Below are positions 7,330-14,910 of a DNA stretch of 18,488 bases, piece after piece. The notes under the pieces are model-generated. The model was not told the DNA's origin, made no database searches, and saw only the letters and a list, made by a program, of their open reading frames with translations. Source of the stretch: an uncultured Eubacteriales bacterium (lineage in GTDB: Bacteria; Bacillota; Clostridia; Christensenellales; Pumilibacteraceae); contig UQSP01000041.1 of assembly GCA_900543755.1 (NCBI GenBank), positions 1 to 18,488 on the forward strand. The letters run 5' to 3'. A program made the translations under genes and the position numbers. The first letter of the stretch is position 1; each line of letters opens with the position of its first letter.

Positions 7330-7363
7330 AAGTCAAAAGTGCGACCCTAAAGTAAGTCAAAAG
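7329..7363 (+). promoter_or_regulatory. Candidate repressor site: two direct TAAGTCAAAAG copies
   Basis: TAAGTCAAAAG occurs exactly at 7329-7339 and 7353-7363, 24 bases start to start, and the -35 region TTGACTTA (7301-7308) is an inverted 8-base copy. The core AGTCAAA fits the CtsR heptad (A/G)GTCAAA, and CtsR commonly controls mcsA-mcsB-clpC. However, CtsR boxes normally have heptads 3 bases apart, whereas these are separated by 17. The repressor is therefore unproven and may be a CtsR variant or another regulator. Confidence 0.45.
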
Positions 7364-7407
7364 ACATTTATTAAAGGGAAACTGCCCTAAGAGGTGAAAT
7401 AATTTTT

Positions 7408-7887
7408 ATGCTTTGCGACGCTTGCAAGAAAAACGAAGCCACTTATCACACAATAAGACAATATAACGGCATAAAGACGGAAACGCATCTTTGCACCGAG
7501 TGCAGAAGGAAATTCGTAACCGGCGGGAAAAGCGATTTTGCAAACGCCTTTTTCTCTGATTTTTCTTCGGTCTTCGGTAACGCCAAAAAAACGCGCGTGT
7601 GCGCCGAGTGCGGCACCACCGAGGAAGAATTTTTGAATACGGGTTACGTGGGGTGCGAAAACTGCTACAAGGAATTTGCAAACCTCATACTGCCTCGCGT
7701 TTCGCAGATGCAGCAGGGACTTGTTCACGTCGGTAAAATGCCCGCAGTCGCCGCCGCCACCGCGGAGGGCGAGTACGCCCGTCTTAAGGCGGAACTTAAA
7801 AAAGCCGTGGACGCTGAGGATTACGAGCGCGCCGCAAAAATCAATCTCAAACTGAAAAAATTAAAAAACGACGCGCAAAACATATAA
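7408..7887 (+). CDS. mcsA: McsA, zinc-finger activator of the McsB arginine kinase
   Basis: A 159-residue protein. McsA binds zinc and activates McsB, and also helps deliver substrates to ClpC. Four CxxC pairs are visible: C3/C6, C29/C32, C65/C68 and C83/C86, forming two zinc-binding modules. A C-terminal UVR-type helical hairpin spans about residues 122-156 (YARLKAELKKAVDAEDYERAA). The length is close to the usual McsA. The ATG follows GAGGTGAA with normal spacing. It heads the operon; in Bacillus ctsR normally comes first and is absent here. The mcsB ribosome site overlaps its stop codon. Confidence 0.95.
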   Translation: MLCDACKKNEATYHTIRQYNGIKTETHLCTECRRKFVTGGKSDFANAFFSDFSSVFGNAKKTRVCAECGTTEEEFLNTGYVGCENCYKEFANLILPRVSQMQQGLVHVGKMPAVAAATAEGEYARLKAELKKAVDAEDYERAAKINLKLKKLKNDAQNI

Positions 7888-7901
7888 GGAGGGGCATTTA
7901 C

Positions 7902-8903
7902 GTGACGGAAAACATGAAAGATTCGGTAATAAGCACTCGCGTAAGACTTGCCCGTAACCTTAAAGGCATACCTTTCCCTTCCAAAATGGGCGCGGGGCAG
8001 GCAAACGTAGTCGCCGGTAAAGTATACGAAGCGCTGGGGAAAGGCTATAAACTTTACAATATTGCGCGGCTGAACGAGTCGGAAGCGGGCGCGCTTGTGG
8101 AAAAGCACCTTATTTCAAAAGAGCTGGTTTCTTCCTGCCCGTTCGGCAGCGTCATAGTGGGCGACGACGAAACTTTAAGCGTAATGCTCAACGAAGAGGA
8201 CCACGTGCGCGAGCAGGTAATTTTAAGCGGGCTGAAGCTTGATGAAGCGTACAGGCTCGTGGACGGACTTGACGACCGCATCGGGGAAAACGCAAGTTTT
8301 GCGTTCAGCGAAAGACTGGGATATCTTACGGCTTGTCCCACAAACCTCGGTACGGGTATGCGCGCGTCGGTCATGATGTTTCTGCCCGCGCTTACGATTA
8401 CCGATACGCTTATGCAAAGCGTAAACGCATTGGGTATGCTTAACATTGCATTAAGAGGCGTCTACGGTGAGGGCAGTGACGCAGCGGGATTTATTTATCA
8501 GGTTTCCAATCGCAGGACGCTTGGACTTACGGAAAACGACATACTCGGACTTGTCCGCACTGCCGTAAATCATCTTTCCGAGGCGGAGGAACGCGCGCGG
8601 GAGTTTCTTATCGCCACACGCGAAATTTCCGTCAAGGACGAAATCATGCGCGCATACGGAATTGCGGCAAACGCGTACCGACTTACCAATCAGGAACTTA
8701 TCCGCTATTGCGCATTTATAAAATTGGGCGCGTATTACAAGCTTATCCCCGTAAAAAGGGTTTTCGCGCTGGACGCGCTTATGACTTCGATGCAGCCCTA
8801 TAACCTTATAAGCGCGGCGGACAGACCGCTTAATACCCCGGAGGACCGCGACGTATACCGTGCCGAATGCGTGCGCGAAGCGCTTAAGGAAATCGTGGGT
8901 TGA
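7902..8903 (+). CDS. mcsB: McsB, protein-arginine kinase
   Basis: A 333-residue member of the phosphagen (guanido) kinase family. In Gram-positive bacteria McsB phosphorylates arginines on damaged proteins, marking them for ClpC-ClpP. Visible motifs: STRVRLARNL (11-20), NEEDHVR (97-103), the active-site CPTNLGTGMR with C145, the RGVYGEGSDAAG loop, and a C-terminal RDVYRA (316-321) corresponding to the phosphoarginine-sensing RDxxRA. It begins about 20 residues closer to the kinase core than B. subtilis McsB and ends sooner, so it is slightly compact. The start is GTG at 7902 with AAGGAGGGG 7-8 bases upstream; ATG at 7914 lies too far from it. Translationally coupled to mcsA. Confidence 0.96.
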   Translation: MTENMKDSVISTRVRLARNLKGIPFPSKMGAGQANVVAGKVYEALGKGYKLYNIARLNESEAGALVEKHLISKELVSSCPFGSVIVGDDETLSVMLNEEDHVREQVILSGLKLDEAYRLVDGLDDRIGENASFAFSERLGYLTACPTNLGTGMRASVMMFLPALTITDTLMQSVNALGMLNIALRGVYGEGSDAAGFIYQVSNRRTLGLTENDILGLVRTAVNHLSEAEERAREFLIATREISVKDEIMRAYGIAANAYRLTNQELIRYCAFIKLGAYYKLIPVKRVFALDALMTSMQPYNLISAADRPLNTPEDRDVYRAECVREALKEIVG

Positions 8904-9145
8904 TTTTACGTTAACGGTAATCCCGGGAAAAACTCATCAAGCCTGCTTAAACGAAAAAAAGCAAAACGAAAGGAATCGTTTTCGCGGCAGGATTAAAAAA
9001 ACAAGAAGGACGATAAAACGGTAAAATTTCCGTAGTATCTTATAAAAGTGATATTAAACTTAATAAACTCAGTTGCCCGCAGGCTGAAAAACTTTAATAG
9101 TTTTTGTGCCGCGCGGGGGAAACTTTTTTAAGGAGAACATTTGCC
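8904..9145 (+). other. Long structured gap between mcsB and clpC
   Basis: About 240 bases with no ORF in an otherwise tight operon. Two nested folds are visible. First, CCTGC (8942-8946) with GCAGG (8987-8991) encloses AAAACGA (8963-8969) with TCGTTTT (8976-8982), the loop holding AAAGGAA. Second, CCCGC (9076-9080) with GCGGG (9113-9117) encloses AAAAACT (9087-9093) with AGTTTTT (9099-9105). The second is followed by GGAAACTTTTTT directly before the clpC ribosome site. No clear promoter was found; TATAAA at 9041-9046 lacks a -35 partner. Confidence 0.45.
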
Positions 9146-11569
9146 ATGAAATACGCAGTTACCGAAAATTTGGATCGCGTGCTTAAAGACGCAAGGGCTG
9201 CTGCAAGAAATTACGCCAATCCCGAAATCGGGACGGAACATATTTTATACGGACTTATAAAAAACACCGAGTGCACTGCGGGAAAACTGTTAAAGGAGCG
9301 GGGCGTGGATTTGTCTTTCGCTGACGAATTGTTTTCCGAGTCCATGCACGTCATGCTTATGGGGGAGGCGGACTACACGGGCAGGGTTAAAGCCATGTTT
9401 CAGACGGCATTCCGTCTTTGCCAGAGCCTTGGAAGAACCGCCGTGGGAACCGAACATTTTCTTTACTGTATGCTGCTGGACCAGGGAAGTCTTGCTTCGG
9501 GAATATTGCGCGATTATTTTAAGATAAACATTCCCGAACTCATGGAAAGACTTAAAGCCATACTTTCCGCCGGCGCGGAAGAGGGCGGCGAAAGCGGCGA
9601 AAGCGCATCGGGCGGTGACCTTCCCGGTCAGCTTGCCGACATGGGCGTGGACATCACAAAGCGTGCCCGCGAGCATAAAATCGACCCCATAATAGGCAGA
9701 AAAGAGGAAATCGAGCGCATAATTCAGATACTGTGCCGTAAGACGAAAAACAATCCCGTATTGATAGGCGAGCCGGGCGTTGGCAAAAGCGCCGTGGTGG
9801 AGGGGCTTGCAAAAGCCATAGTCGAAGGCAACGTGCCGGAGCTGCTTAAGGACAAGATAATCTTTTCCATGGACATAGGCAGTCTTGTGGCGGGAACCAA
9901 GTATCGCGGAGCGCTTGAGGAAAAGCTTAAAAACGCAATAGATTTAATCCGCGACAGCGGCAACATAATAGTTTTCATAGACGAATTGCATACTCTGGCG
10001 CAGGCGGGCTCCAAAGAAGGGGAGGTTTCTCCCGCGGATATACTCAAACCTTATCTTGCCCGCGGCGAACTTCAGACCATAGGCGCGACCACTACGGAGG
10101 AATACCGTAAATTCATCGAAAAGGACAAAGCTCTGGAAAGACGCTTTCAGCCCATAACGGTAAATCCCCCCACGGTGGAAGAAACTATTGAAATACTTAA
10201 AGGGCTTAAGGAAAATTACGAGACTTTTCACAAAGTAAAGTTGTCCGACGCGGCAATCGAGGCGGCGGCAAAACTCAGCGACCGTTATATTACCGACAGG
10301 TTTCTTCCCGACAAAGCGATAGACCTTATCGACGAGGCGATGAGCCGCGCAAAAGTAAGCGGAAACACCGTGCCGGATTCCCAAAAGGATATGGAGGCGG
10401 AGCTTAAATCGCTTGAACAGAAAAAGGTGGACGCCGTAAGAAGAGAAGAATACGAGCTCGCCGACGAATACAAGCGCCGCTGCATGGAACTGAGAAAGAA
10501 AATAGACGAAAACAAACTTAACTGGTACCGCTCGGCCGAGCACGATTCATGCGTAATCGGGCCCGAACAGATTGCGGAAATAGTGTCGAAATGGACCAAA
10601 ATTCCCGTTACAAGGCTGTCGGAAAGCGAATCTCAGCGCCTTATGCACCTTGAAGAAATACTGCATAAGCGCGTGATAGGACAGGAGCAAGCCGTAAACG
10701 CCGTTTCTAAAGCGATACGTCGCGCCCGCGCGGGACTTAAAGACCCGTCGCGCCCCATAGGCAGCTTTTTGTTCCTCGGCCCCACGGGCGTAGGCAAAAC
10801 CGAACTTACAAAAGCACTGTCGGAGGCAATGTTCGACGACGAAAACGCTGTTATCCGCATCGATATGTCGGAATATATGGAGTCCCATTCCGTATCCAAG
10901 CTTATCGGCGCGCCTCCCGGGTATGTCGGATTCGACGACGGCGGTATTCTTACGGAGGCGGTAAGGCGCAAACCCTATTCGGTCGTACTGTTCGACGAAA
11001 TCGAAAAGGCCCACCCCGACATATACAATATACTGCTTCAGATGCTGGACGACGGCAGGGTCACGGACTCTCAGGGCCGCACGGTAAGCTTTAAAAACAC
11101 TATCATAATAATGACCAGCAACGTGGGCGTGGCGGAACTTAAAGCCGCGCCGCGAGCTTTGGGCTTTTCGGTAAATTCGGGCGAAGTAAACGCCGACGAC
11201 AAACGTACCGAGGAAATCCTTACGGCGGCGCTGAAGCGTCACTTTAAGCCCGAATTTCTCAACCGCATCGACGTCGTTTGTTTCTTCCATTCGCTAAAGA
11301 GAGAGGACATCGGAAGAATTGCGGGCATTATGCTGGACAGATTCGAAAAAACGCTGTCGGAGCGCGGCATAACTTTGGATATTACGCCCAAGGCCCTTGA
11401 CTATATCGTAAACAAAGGCTACGACATAGAATACGGCGCGCGCCCGCTGAGAAGAGTTATAGAGCAGAACATAGAGGATAATATTGCGGAAGGACTGATT
11501 TCGGGAAAGATTCGCGAAAATTCCGCCGTTCGCGTGGATATAGAAAACGGCGAAATAAAAATAAATTAA
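9146..11569 (+). CDS. clpC: ClpC, AAA+ unfoldase of the Clp protease
   Basis: An 807-residue class I Clp ATPase, close to B. subtilis ClpC (810). It unfolds proteins, including McsB-phosphorylated ones, and feeds them to ClpP. Domain order: N-terminal Clp repeats (about 1-140), first AAA+ module with Walker A GEPGVGKS (208-215) and Walker B VFIDE (D279, E280), a short coiled M-domain with a UVR-like segment (about 400-450), second AAA+ module with GPTGVGKT (545-552) and LFDE (D617, E618), and the ClpP-docking tripeptide LGF (672-674). The short M-domain separates it from ClpB and the UVR-like segment from ClpA. ATG 9146 is chosen over upstream TTG 9104 because AAGGAG precedes it by about 10 bases and ClpC proteins begin near this residue. 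Third gene of mcsA-mcsB-clpC. Confidence 0.97.
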   Translation: MKYAVTENLDRVLKDARAAARNYANPEIGTEHILYGLIKNTECTAGKLLKERGVDLSFADELFSESMHVMLMGEADYTGRVKAMFQTAFRLCQSLGRTAVGTEHFLYCMLLDQGSLASGILRDYFKINIPELMERLKAILSAGAEEGGESGESASGGDLPGQLADMGVDITKRAREHKIDPIIGRKEEIERIIQILCRKTKNNPVLIGEPGVGKSAVVEGLAKAIVEGNVPELLKDKIIFSMDIGSLVAGTKYRGALEEKLKNAIDLIRDSGNIIVFIDELHTLAQAGSKEGEVSPADILKPYLARGELQTIGATTTEEYRKFIEKDKALERRFQPITVNPPTVEETIEILKGLKENYETFHKVKLSDAAIEAAAKLSDRYITDRFLPDKAIDLIDEAMSRAKVSGNTVPDSQKDMEAELKSLEQKKVDAVRREEYELADEYKRRCMELRKKIDENKLNWYRSAEHDSCVIGPEQIAEIVSKWTKIPVTRLSESESQRLMHLEEILHKRVIGQEQAVNAVSKAIRRARAGLKDPSRPIGSFLFLGPTGVGKTELTKALSEAMFDDENAVIRIDMSEYMESHSVSKLIGAPPGYVGFDDGGILTEAVRRKPYSVVLFDEIEKAHPDIYNILLQMLDDGRVTDSQGRTVSFKNTIIIMTSNVGVAELKAAPRALGFSVNSGEVNADDKRTEEILTAALKRHFKPEFLNRIDVVCFFHSLKREDIGRIAGIMLDRFEKTLSERGITLDITPKALDYIVNKGYDIEYGARPLRRVIEQNIEDNIAEGLISGKIRENSAVRVDIENGEIKIN

Positions 11570-11578
11570 AAAAACCTA

Positions 11579-11607
11579 TTTACTTTAAGGCGAAACTGTG
11601 TTATAAT
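11579..11607 (+). promoter_or_regulatory. Promoter of hpf
   Basis: TTTACT (11579-11584), 17 bases, TATAAT (11602-11607), with TG one base before the -10 (extended -10). Transcription would begin near 11614. It gives hpf expression independent of clpC. Confidence 0.75.
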
Positions 11608-11614
11608 TTTTACA

Positions 11615-11631
11615 GGATAAGGTAATTATCC
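11615..11631 (+). other. Inverted repeat at the predicted hpf transcript start
   Basis: GGATAA (11615-11620), 5 bases, TTATCC (11626-11631): a perfect 6-bp inverted repeat right after the predicted start. It could be an operator or a 5' hairpin in the mRNA. Confidence 0.4.
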
Positions 11632-11661
11632 GCAATACTCAATATGCAAGGGGGCAAAATC

Positions 11662-12192
11662 ATGAAAATTGAATTTCTGTGTAAAAACTACAACGCAAGC
11701 GACAAGCTTAAAGACATCGTCACACGCAAAGTCGACAAACTCGACAAGTTTTTCGAAGAGGACACCAAGGCGAGAGTTTTGCTTAAAAAGTCCAAGGACG
11801 TCGAAACGCTTGAGATTACGATTTCCGTCAGCGGCGGCATTGTCCGTGCCGAAGTAGCGGGCGGCAATATGTATGAAAACATCGACCTTGCTATCCCCAA
11901 GCTGGAAAAACAGATTATCCGTCACCACGATAAAATCAAGTCCAAAAAGTTTAAGATTAAGGAACTCGATTATGCCATGCCCGTCGTGGAAGAAGCGGTT
12001 AAGGAGCCGGAAAAGAAAGTCGTACGTTCCAAATCTTATGTTCTCGTGCCCATGACGGTGGAGGACGCCATCGAAGAAATGGAACTCGTCGGTCACGACT
12101 TTTATGTGTTCGCCAATAAATCCACGGGTAACGTTAACGTTCTTTACGCGCGTAACGACGGGGATTACGGTCTTATCGAAGCGGTAAGATAA
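11662..12192 (+). CDS. hpf: Long-form ribosome hibernation promoting factor
   Basis: A 176-residue protein with the two domains of long HPF. The N-terminal RaiA/YfiA-like fold (about 1-100, MKIEFLCKNYNASDKLKDIV...) binds the small ribosomal subunit in the decoding region. The C-terminal domain (about 118-176, ending FVFANKSTGNVNVLYARNDGDYGLIEAV) dimerises to join two ribosomes into an inactive 100S particle. The presence of the tail distinguishes it from short HPF and YfiA. ATG 11662 is preferred over the in-frame ATG 11644, because AAGGGGGC lies 6-7 bases upstream of it and homologues begin MKI. It has its own promoter downstream of clpC, and its stress role fits that neighbour. Confidence 0.96.
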   Translation: MKIEFLCKNYNASDKLKDIVTRKVDKLDKFFEEDTKARVLLKKSKDVETLEITISVSGGIVRAEVAGGNMYENIDLAIPKLEKQIIRHHDKIKSKKFKIKELDYAMPVVEEAVKEPEKKVVRSKSYVLVPMTVEDAIEEMELVGHDFYVFANKSTGNVNVLYARNDGDYGLIEAVR

Positions 12193-12208
12193 TTTATCTT
12201 AAATAAAT

Positions 12209-12252
12209 AATTCAGGTAAGGGGCGTGCGGTTTATTCCGTCGCCCCCGAATT
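12209..12252 (+). other. G+C-rich hairpin between hpf and pgi
   Basis: AATTC (12209-12213) and GAATT (12248-12252) flank GGGGCG (12220-12225) paired with CGCCCC (12241-12246), with an inner CGG/CCG around TTTATT. It has no T run after it, so it is not a classic terminator. It may reduce read-through or protect an mRNA end. Confidence 0.5.
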
Positions 12253-12285
12253 ATGAAAAAAATACATTTACATAAGGAGATATAT

Positions 12286-13680
12286 ATGAACCTTAAATTC
12301 GATTACAACAACATGATGACCGACGCCATCGGCGACAAGGGCGTTTGCGCCTGCGTATTCGAAAAGGAAGCAGACAGCATCGCAAAGGCTTATAAAGCCG
12401 TCATGGACAATCGCGGCAAAGGTTGGCAGGAGTGGTGCGATTTGCCTTTCGTCAAGGACGATTATCTCGACGAAATGATTTCCTACTGCGGCGAAATCGG
12501 TAAAAAAGCTGACAGTTTTGTACTGTTCGGCATCGGCGGCAGCGCACTCGGCCCCCTTTCGGTCGCTTCCGCGCTTTTGCATCTTCACCATAACGAGCTT
12601 CCCAAAGAAAAACGCAAAGCTCCCAAACTGTACGTCGAGGACAACGTGGACCCCGAGCGCATGAAGGCGCTTTTAGACGTAATCGACCTTAAAACGGCTT
12701 ATTTCAACGTGGTTACCAAAAGCGGCGAAACCAGCGAAACCTTAAGCCAGTTCCTCATTCTTTACTCGCTTCTCAAAAAAGAACTGGGAAAAGAAGAGGC
12801 TAAAAAACATATCATAGTCACCACCACCATAGGCAAGGGCGCGCTTTATAACGTCGCGGCAAAAGAAGGATTTAAGATTTACGGCGTGGGCGCGGGCGTC
12901 GGCGGCAGATTTTCGGTGCTTTGCCCCGTAGGCCTTGTTCCTTTTGCCGTTCTCGGCCTTGACATAAAGGCTATGCTTAAGGGTGCGGCGGAATTAAGCA
13001 AAGTAAGCGAAGAAAGCGACGTAAGGAAAAACCCCGCGCTTCTTTCCGCATTCCTCCAGTATGAATATATGAAAAAAGGCTGCAACATAAGCGTGCTTAT
13101 GCCTTACGCGGACAGCCTTAAGTTTATGGCGGACTTTTACTGTCAGCTTTGGGCGGAGTCCTTGGGTAAAGCCGTTGACCTCGACGGCAAGACCATAAAC
13201 GCCGGACAAACCCCCGCAAAAGCATTGGGCGTCACCGACCAGCACAGCCAGGTTCAGCTTTATACCGAGGGACCTTTCGATAAGGTCGTTACTTTCCTTG
13301 CGGTGGAGAAGTACCGCGACAAGGTGGTTATTGCCGACGACAAGGAAGTGGATATGTGCGACTTCCTTAAGGGCCACACTCTTAACGAACTTATTAACGC
13401 CGAAAGAAAGGCTACCGAATTTGCGCTTAAAAAGGCTCAAAGGGCCAACTTTACCGTCACTTTGCCTGAAGTCAACGAGGAAACGATTGGCGAGCTTTTA
13501 ATGTATTTCATGTACGAAACCGCATTTGCAGGCGCGCTTCTCAACATCGACACGTTTAACCAGCCGGGCGTGGAGGAGGGCAAAAAAGCCACCTTCGCAT
13601 TGTTCGGAAGAAAGGGTTACGAAGCTAAAATGGAGGAGATTAACGCCTCCCCCAAGAAAGCGGAATACACAATCGGCTAA
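12286..13680 (+). CDS. pgi: Glucose-6-phosphate isomerase
   Basis: A 464-residue cytoplasmic enzyme interconverting glucose 6-phosphate and fructose 6-phosphate, in the size range of bacterial short-form Pgi. Motifs: FGIGGSALGP (81-90), TKSGETSETL (144-153) for phosphate binding, GVGGRFSVL (204-212) with the catalytic-region Arg, QLWAESLGK (287-295) with the catalytic Glu at 291, and TDQHSQVQLY (317-326). The common C-terminal NWGVELGK-type signature is here NQPGVEEGKK, with the essential-region Lys retained. ATG 12286 has AAGGAG 6 bases upstream; the in-frame ATG at 12253 has no ribosome site and adds an unusual 11-residue tail. A strong terminator follows. Confidence 0.97.
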   Translation: MNLKFDYNNMMTDAIGDKGVCACVFEKEADSIAKAYKAVMDNRGKGWQEWCDLPFVKDDYLDEMISYCGEIGKKADSFVLFGIGGSALGPLSVASALLHLHHNELPKEKRKAPKLYVEDNVDPERMKALLDVIDLKTAYFNVVTKSGETSETLSQFLILYSLLKKELGKEEAKKHIIVTTTIGKGALYNVAAKEGFKIYGVGAGVGGRFSVLCPVGLVPFAVLGLDIKAMLKGAAELSKVSEESDVRKNPALLSAFLQYEYMKKGCNISVLMPYADSLKFMADFYCQLWAESLGKAVDLDGKTINAGQTPAKALGVTDQHSQVQLYTEGPFDKVVTFLAVEKYRDKVVIADDKEVDMCDFLKGHTLNELINAERKATEFALKKAQRANFTVTLPEVNEETIGELLMYFMYETAFAGALLNIDTFNQPGVEEGKKATFALFGRKGYEAKMEEINASPKKAEYTIG

Positions 13681-13693
13681 ATCAGATTTATCA

Positions 13694-13724
13694 AAAGACC
13701 CGTGCTTATGCTGCGCGGGTCTTT
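13694..13724 (+). terminator. Terminator of pgi
   Basis: AAAGACCCGTGC (13694-13705) pairs with GCGCGGGTCTTT (13713-13724) over 12 bp with one G-U pair and a 7-nt loop, followed by GTTTTGG. It lies 13 bases after the pgi stop. Confidence 0.88.
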
Positions 13725-13851
13725 GTTTTGGTTATAATTTTTGCATTACGGAAAAATCGGAAAACGCGTGAGTTTTAAACATAAAGTCGGCTGAATTTAA
13801 GTTTAAAAGAATTTTATCCGACACTTTTGGTAAAAATTTACTGTTTTTTGC

Positions 13852-13880
13852 TTGTTATTTGTTTGCTCTTGTGCTACAAT
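13852..13880 (+). promoter_or_regulatory. Promoter of the TIM-barrel protein gene
   Basis: TTGTTA (13852-13857), 17 bases, TACAAT (13875-13880), with TG one base upstream (extended -10). Transcription would start near 13887, about 30 bases before the ATG. Confidence 0.62.
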
Positions 13881-13917
13881 TTTCAAGGATTTTTATTTAG
13901 CTAAAAAAGGAGTCCAA

Positions 13918-14712
13918 ATGAAACTGGGTATAAGCACGGCTTGTTTTTATCTTAGGGAACACGTCGAGGCGACTTTCGAAATTTTACATTCCATGGGCGT
14001 TGACACGACGGAAGTGTTTCTCAACACCTTTTCGGAATACGAAAAAAGCTTTGTCGAGGCGCTTAAGGAGCGCAAAGGCGACATAAGGGTTCATTCTCTT
14101 CACGCCCACGGCACTTGTTTCGAGCCCGAGCTTTTCAGCGGCTACGAGCGCATACGTAACGACGCGGAGCAGATTTTCCGCAGAGTTTGCTATGCGGGGT
14201 TTGTGCTTGGCGCAAAGTATCTCACTTTTCACGGACCTTTTGTTAAGCCGCGCCGCACGCTTAACATTGATTTTTCTAAATTCGGCGAGCGGCTTAATCA
14301 GCTTTGCGATATAGCGGAAAGCTACGGCATGCAGATAGCTTACGAAAACGTCAACTGGGCTTATTGCAACACTCCCGAGTTTTTTAAGAATCTGAAACAG
14401 TATTGCCCTAAGCTTAAAGCCACGCTCGACATAAAGCAGGCGTTTTATAGCGATGTCGACCCATATAAATTTCTCGACGTTATGGAAGACAGGCTTGCTA
14501 CCGTCCACGTTTGCGATATGGACAGTAAAATGAATCCCGTGCTCCCGCTTTCCGGTAAATTCAACTTCGAAAAACTGTTTCGCGAACTTAACGAACGTAC
14601 GCCCGATGTCGCCGTAATGCTTGAAGTGTACAAGGAATGTTACCGCGATTACGACGAGCTTAAAACGTGTTACATTAAGCTTAACGAAATATTGAATAAA
14701 GTGCTTGGATAA
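13918..14712 (+). CDS. Sugar phosphate isomerase/epimerase-like TIM-barrel protein
   Basis: A 264-residue protein of the xylose-isomerase-like TIM-barrel superfamily (AP endonuclease family 2 fold). Likely metal and active-site positions at strand ends: TFHGPF (H105), YENVNW (E143), TLDIKQ (D171), VHVCDMD (H197, D200) and MLEVYKE (E236). The set resembles hexulose-3-epimerase, inosose dehydratase and related enzymes, but the substrate cannot be assigned. ATG 13918 has AAAAAAGGAG 5 bases upstream; the longer frame from 13852 would start inside the promoter. It is monocistronic, with its own promoter and terminator. Its nearness to the rha operon, on the opposite strand, suggests but does not show sugar metabolism. 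Confidence 0.85.
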   Translation: MKLGISTACFYLREHVEATFEILHSMGVDTTEVFLNTFSEYEKSFVEALKERKGDIRVHSLHAHGTCFEPELFSGYERIRNDAEQIFRRVCYAGFVLGAKYLTFHGPFVKPRRTLNIDFSKFGERLNQLCDIAESYGMQIAYENVNWAYCNTPEFFKNLKQYCPKLKATLDIKQAFYSDVDPYKFLDVMEDRLATVHVCDMDSKMNPVLPLSGKFNFEKLFRELNERTPDVAVMLEVYKECYRDYDELKTCYIKLNEILNKVLG

Positions 14713-14803
14713 ATTGTTGCGGATTTCCGGATTAAAAGTATTTCCGCTTTTTGGCGGCTAATTAAATTTATCCGTAAAATATTCTTTGGTAAACAATTTG
14801 CAG

Positions 14804-14836
14804 AAAAAAACAACCCGAAAAAAGGGTTGTTTTTTT
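14804..14836. terminator. Shared terminator between the TIM-barrel gene and the rha operon
   Basis: An A run plus CAACCC (to 14816) pairs with GGGTTG plus a T run (from 14824) around GAAAAAA, with up to 13 bp. T tracts follow on both strands, so it ends transcription from both convergent units. Confidence 0.9.
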
Positions 14837-14910
14837 TGCTTTTTCTTAAAAAAAGGTTTTGCCGATAATTATTGTTCAAACAACCTTTAAGGCTTTGACA
14901 AAGCTTTTGT

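Noticed and set aside
7329..7363. The mcsA upstream repeats as a short CRISPR-like array
   Set aside because: Only two 11-base copies with a 13-base gap, located at a promoter; far too short and few for CRISPR.
12253..12285. Upstream in-frame ATG for pgi
   Set aside because: It has no ribosome site and lies against a hairpin, whereas ATG 12286 has AAGGAG at 6 bases.
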